From Lysobacterales bacterium (GTDB lineage: Bacteria; Pseudomonadota; Gammaproteobacteria; Xanthomonadales; Marinicellaceae), in assembly GCA_027083915.1 (NCBI GenBank), contig JALWML010000191.1, forward strand, positions 1 through 5,760: a DNA stretch of 5,760 nucleotides, written 5' to 3'. Made by a program: the position numbers and the translations under genes. The stretch's first letter is position 1. Each line of letters starts with the position of its first letter. The notes under the pieces are model-generated. The model saw nothing but the letters and a program-made list of their open reading frames with translations, made no database searches and had not been told where the DNA came from. Shown here piece by piece: positions 5,696-5,760 of the stretch.

Positions 5696-5760
5696 TTTCT
5701 ATTCCATTTAATTATTTTGTGAAAAAATATGAAACAAAGACTTATAAAGTTCTCGAAGCT
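5696..5760 (-). other. Upstream region of the hydrolase operon (window edge)
   Basis: These 65 bases are AT-rich. On the minus strand one frame stays open from the window edge to a TAA at 5708-5710, 12 bases before the hydrolase ATG, and would encode LRELYKSLFHIFSQNN as the end of an upstream gene. On the plus strand an ATG at 5729 opens a frame MKQRLIKFSK running off the edge. Neither can be confirmed. AATAAT on the minus strand (about 5711-5716) could be a -10 box but has no good -35 partner. Confidence 0.3.

Noticed and set aside
1..5760. Undescribed multi-gene system, CRISPR, mobile element, tRNA or rRNA
   Set aside because: All long frames belong to known families in compact operons. 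I saw no repeat-spacer arrays, transposase, integrase, terminal repeats or cloverleaf-like sequence.

Overview
This AT-rich window (roughly 36-40% GC by eye) looks like ordinary chromosome of a free-living gammaproteobacterium. The evidence is an Escherichia coli-type TatABC set, a Cca of the long gammaproteobacterial type with a C-terminal HD domain, a Slt70-type soluble lytic transglycosylase and a YedJ-like HD hydrolase. The copper protein ends in DGFE. I remember that ending from secreted proteins of Marinicella and relatives of the Lysobacterales (Xanthomonadales), so I lean towards a Marinicella-like organism. That placement is an inference from memory and not proven here.

Every gene I can support lies on the minus strand. 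In transcription order (right to left) they are: a YedJ-like HD hydrolase (5069-5695), slt (3117-5072), cca (1897-3120), a two-domain secreted cupredoxin (1118-1816), tatA (652-882), tatB (325-633) and the first 105 codons of tatC (1-316, running off the left edge). The first three form a compressed operon with 4-base start/stop overlaps: TTGA between the hydrolase and slt, ATGA between slt and cca. An 80 bp gap with no clear terminator separates cca from the cupredoxin. A strong intrinsic terminator (1025-1070) then closes that unit. The tatABC operon starts afresh behind a TATAAT -10 box (920-925) and a good ribosome binding site.

Functionally the window combines three things. The first is a housekeeping cluster covering peptidoglycan turnover in the periplasm (Slt), tRNA 3'-end CCA synthesis and repair in the cytoplasm (Cca) and an uncharacterised HD phosphohydrolase. 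The second is an exported copper protein with two complete type-1-like sites. The third is the twin-arginine translocase that exports folded proteins. The cupredoxin's signal peptide is of the Sec type, so its position next to tat is probably not a substrate relationship.

I see no RNA gene, mobile element, CRISPR array, phage trace or defence system, and no undescribed multi-gene system. The most interesting items are the duplicated cupredoxin with its paired cysteines, its DGFE C-terminal ending, and the TTG-started slt inside an overlapping operon.
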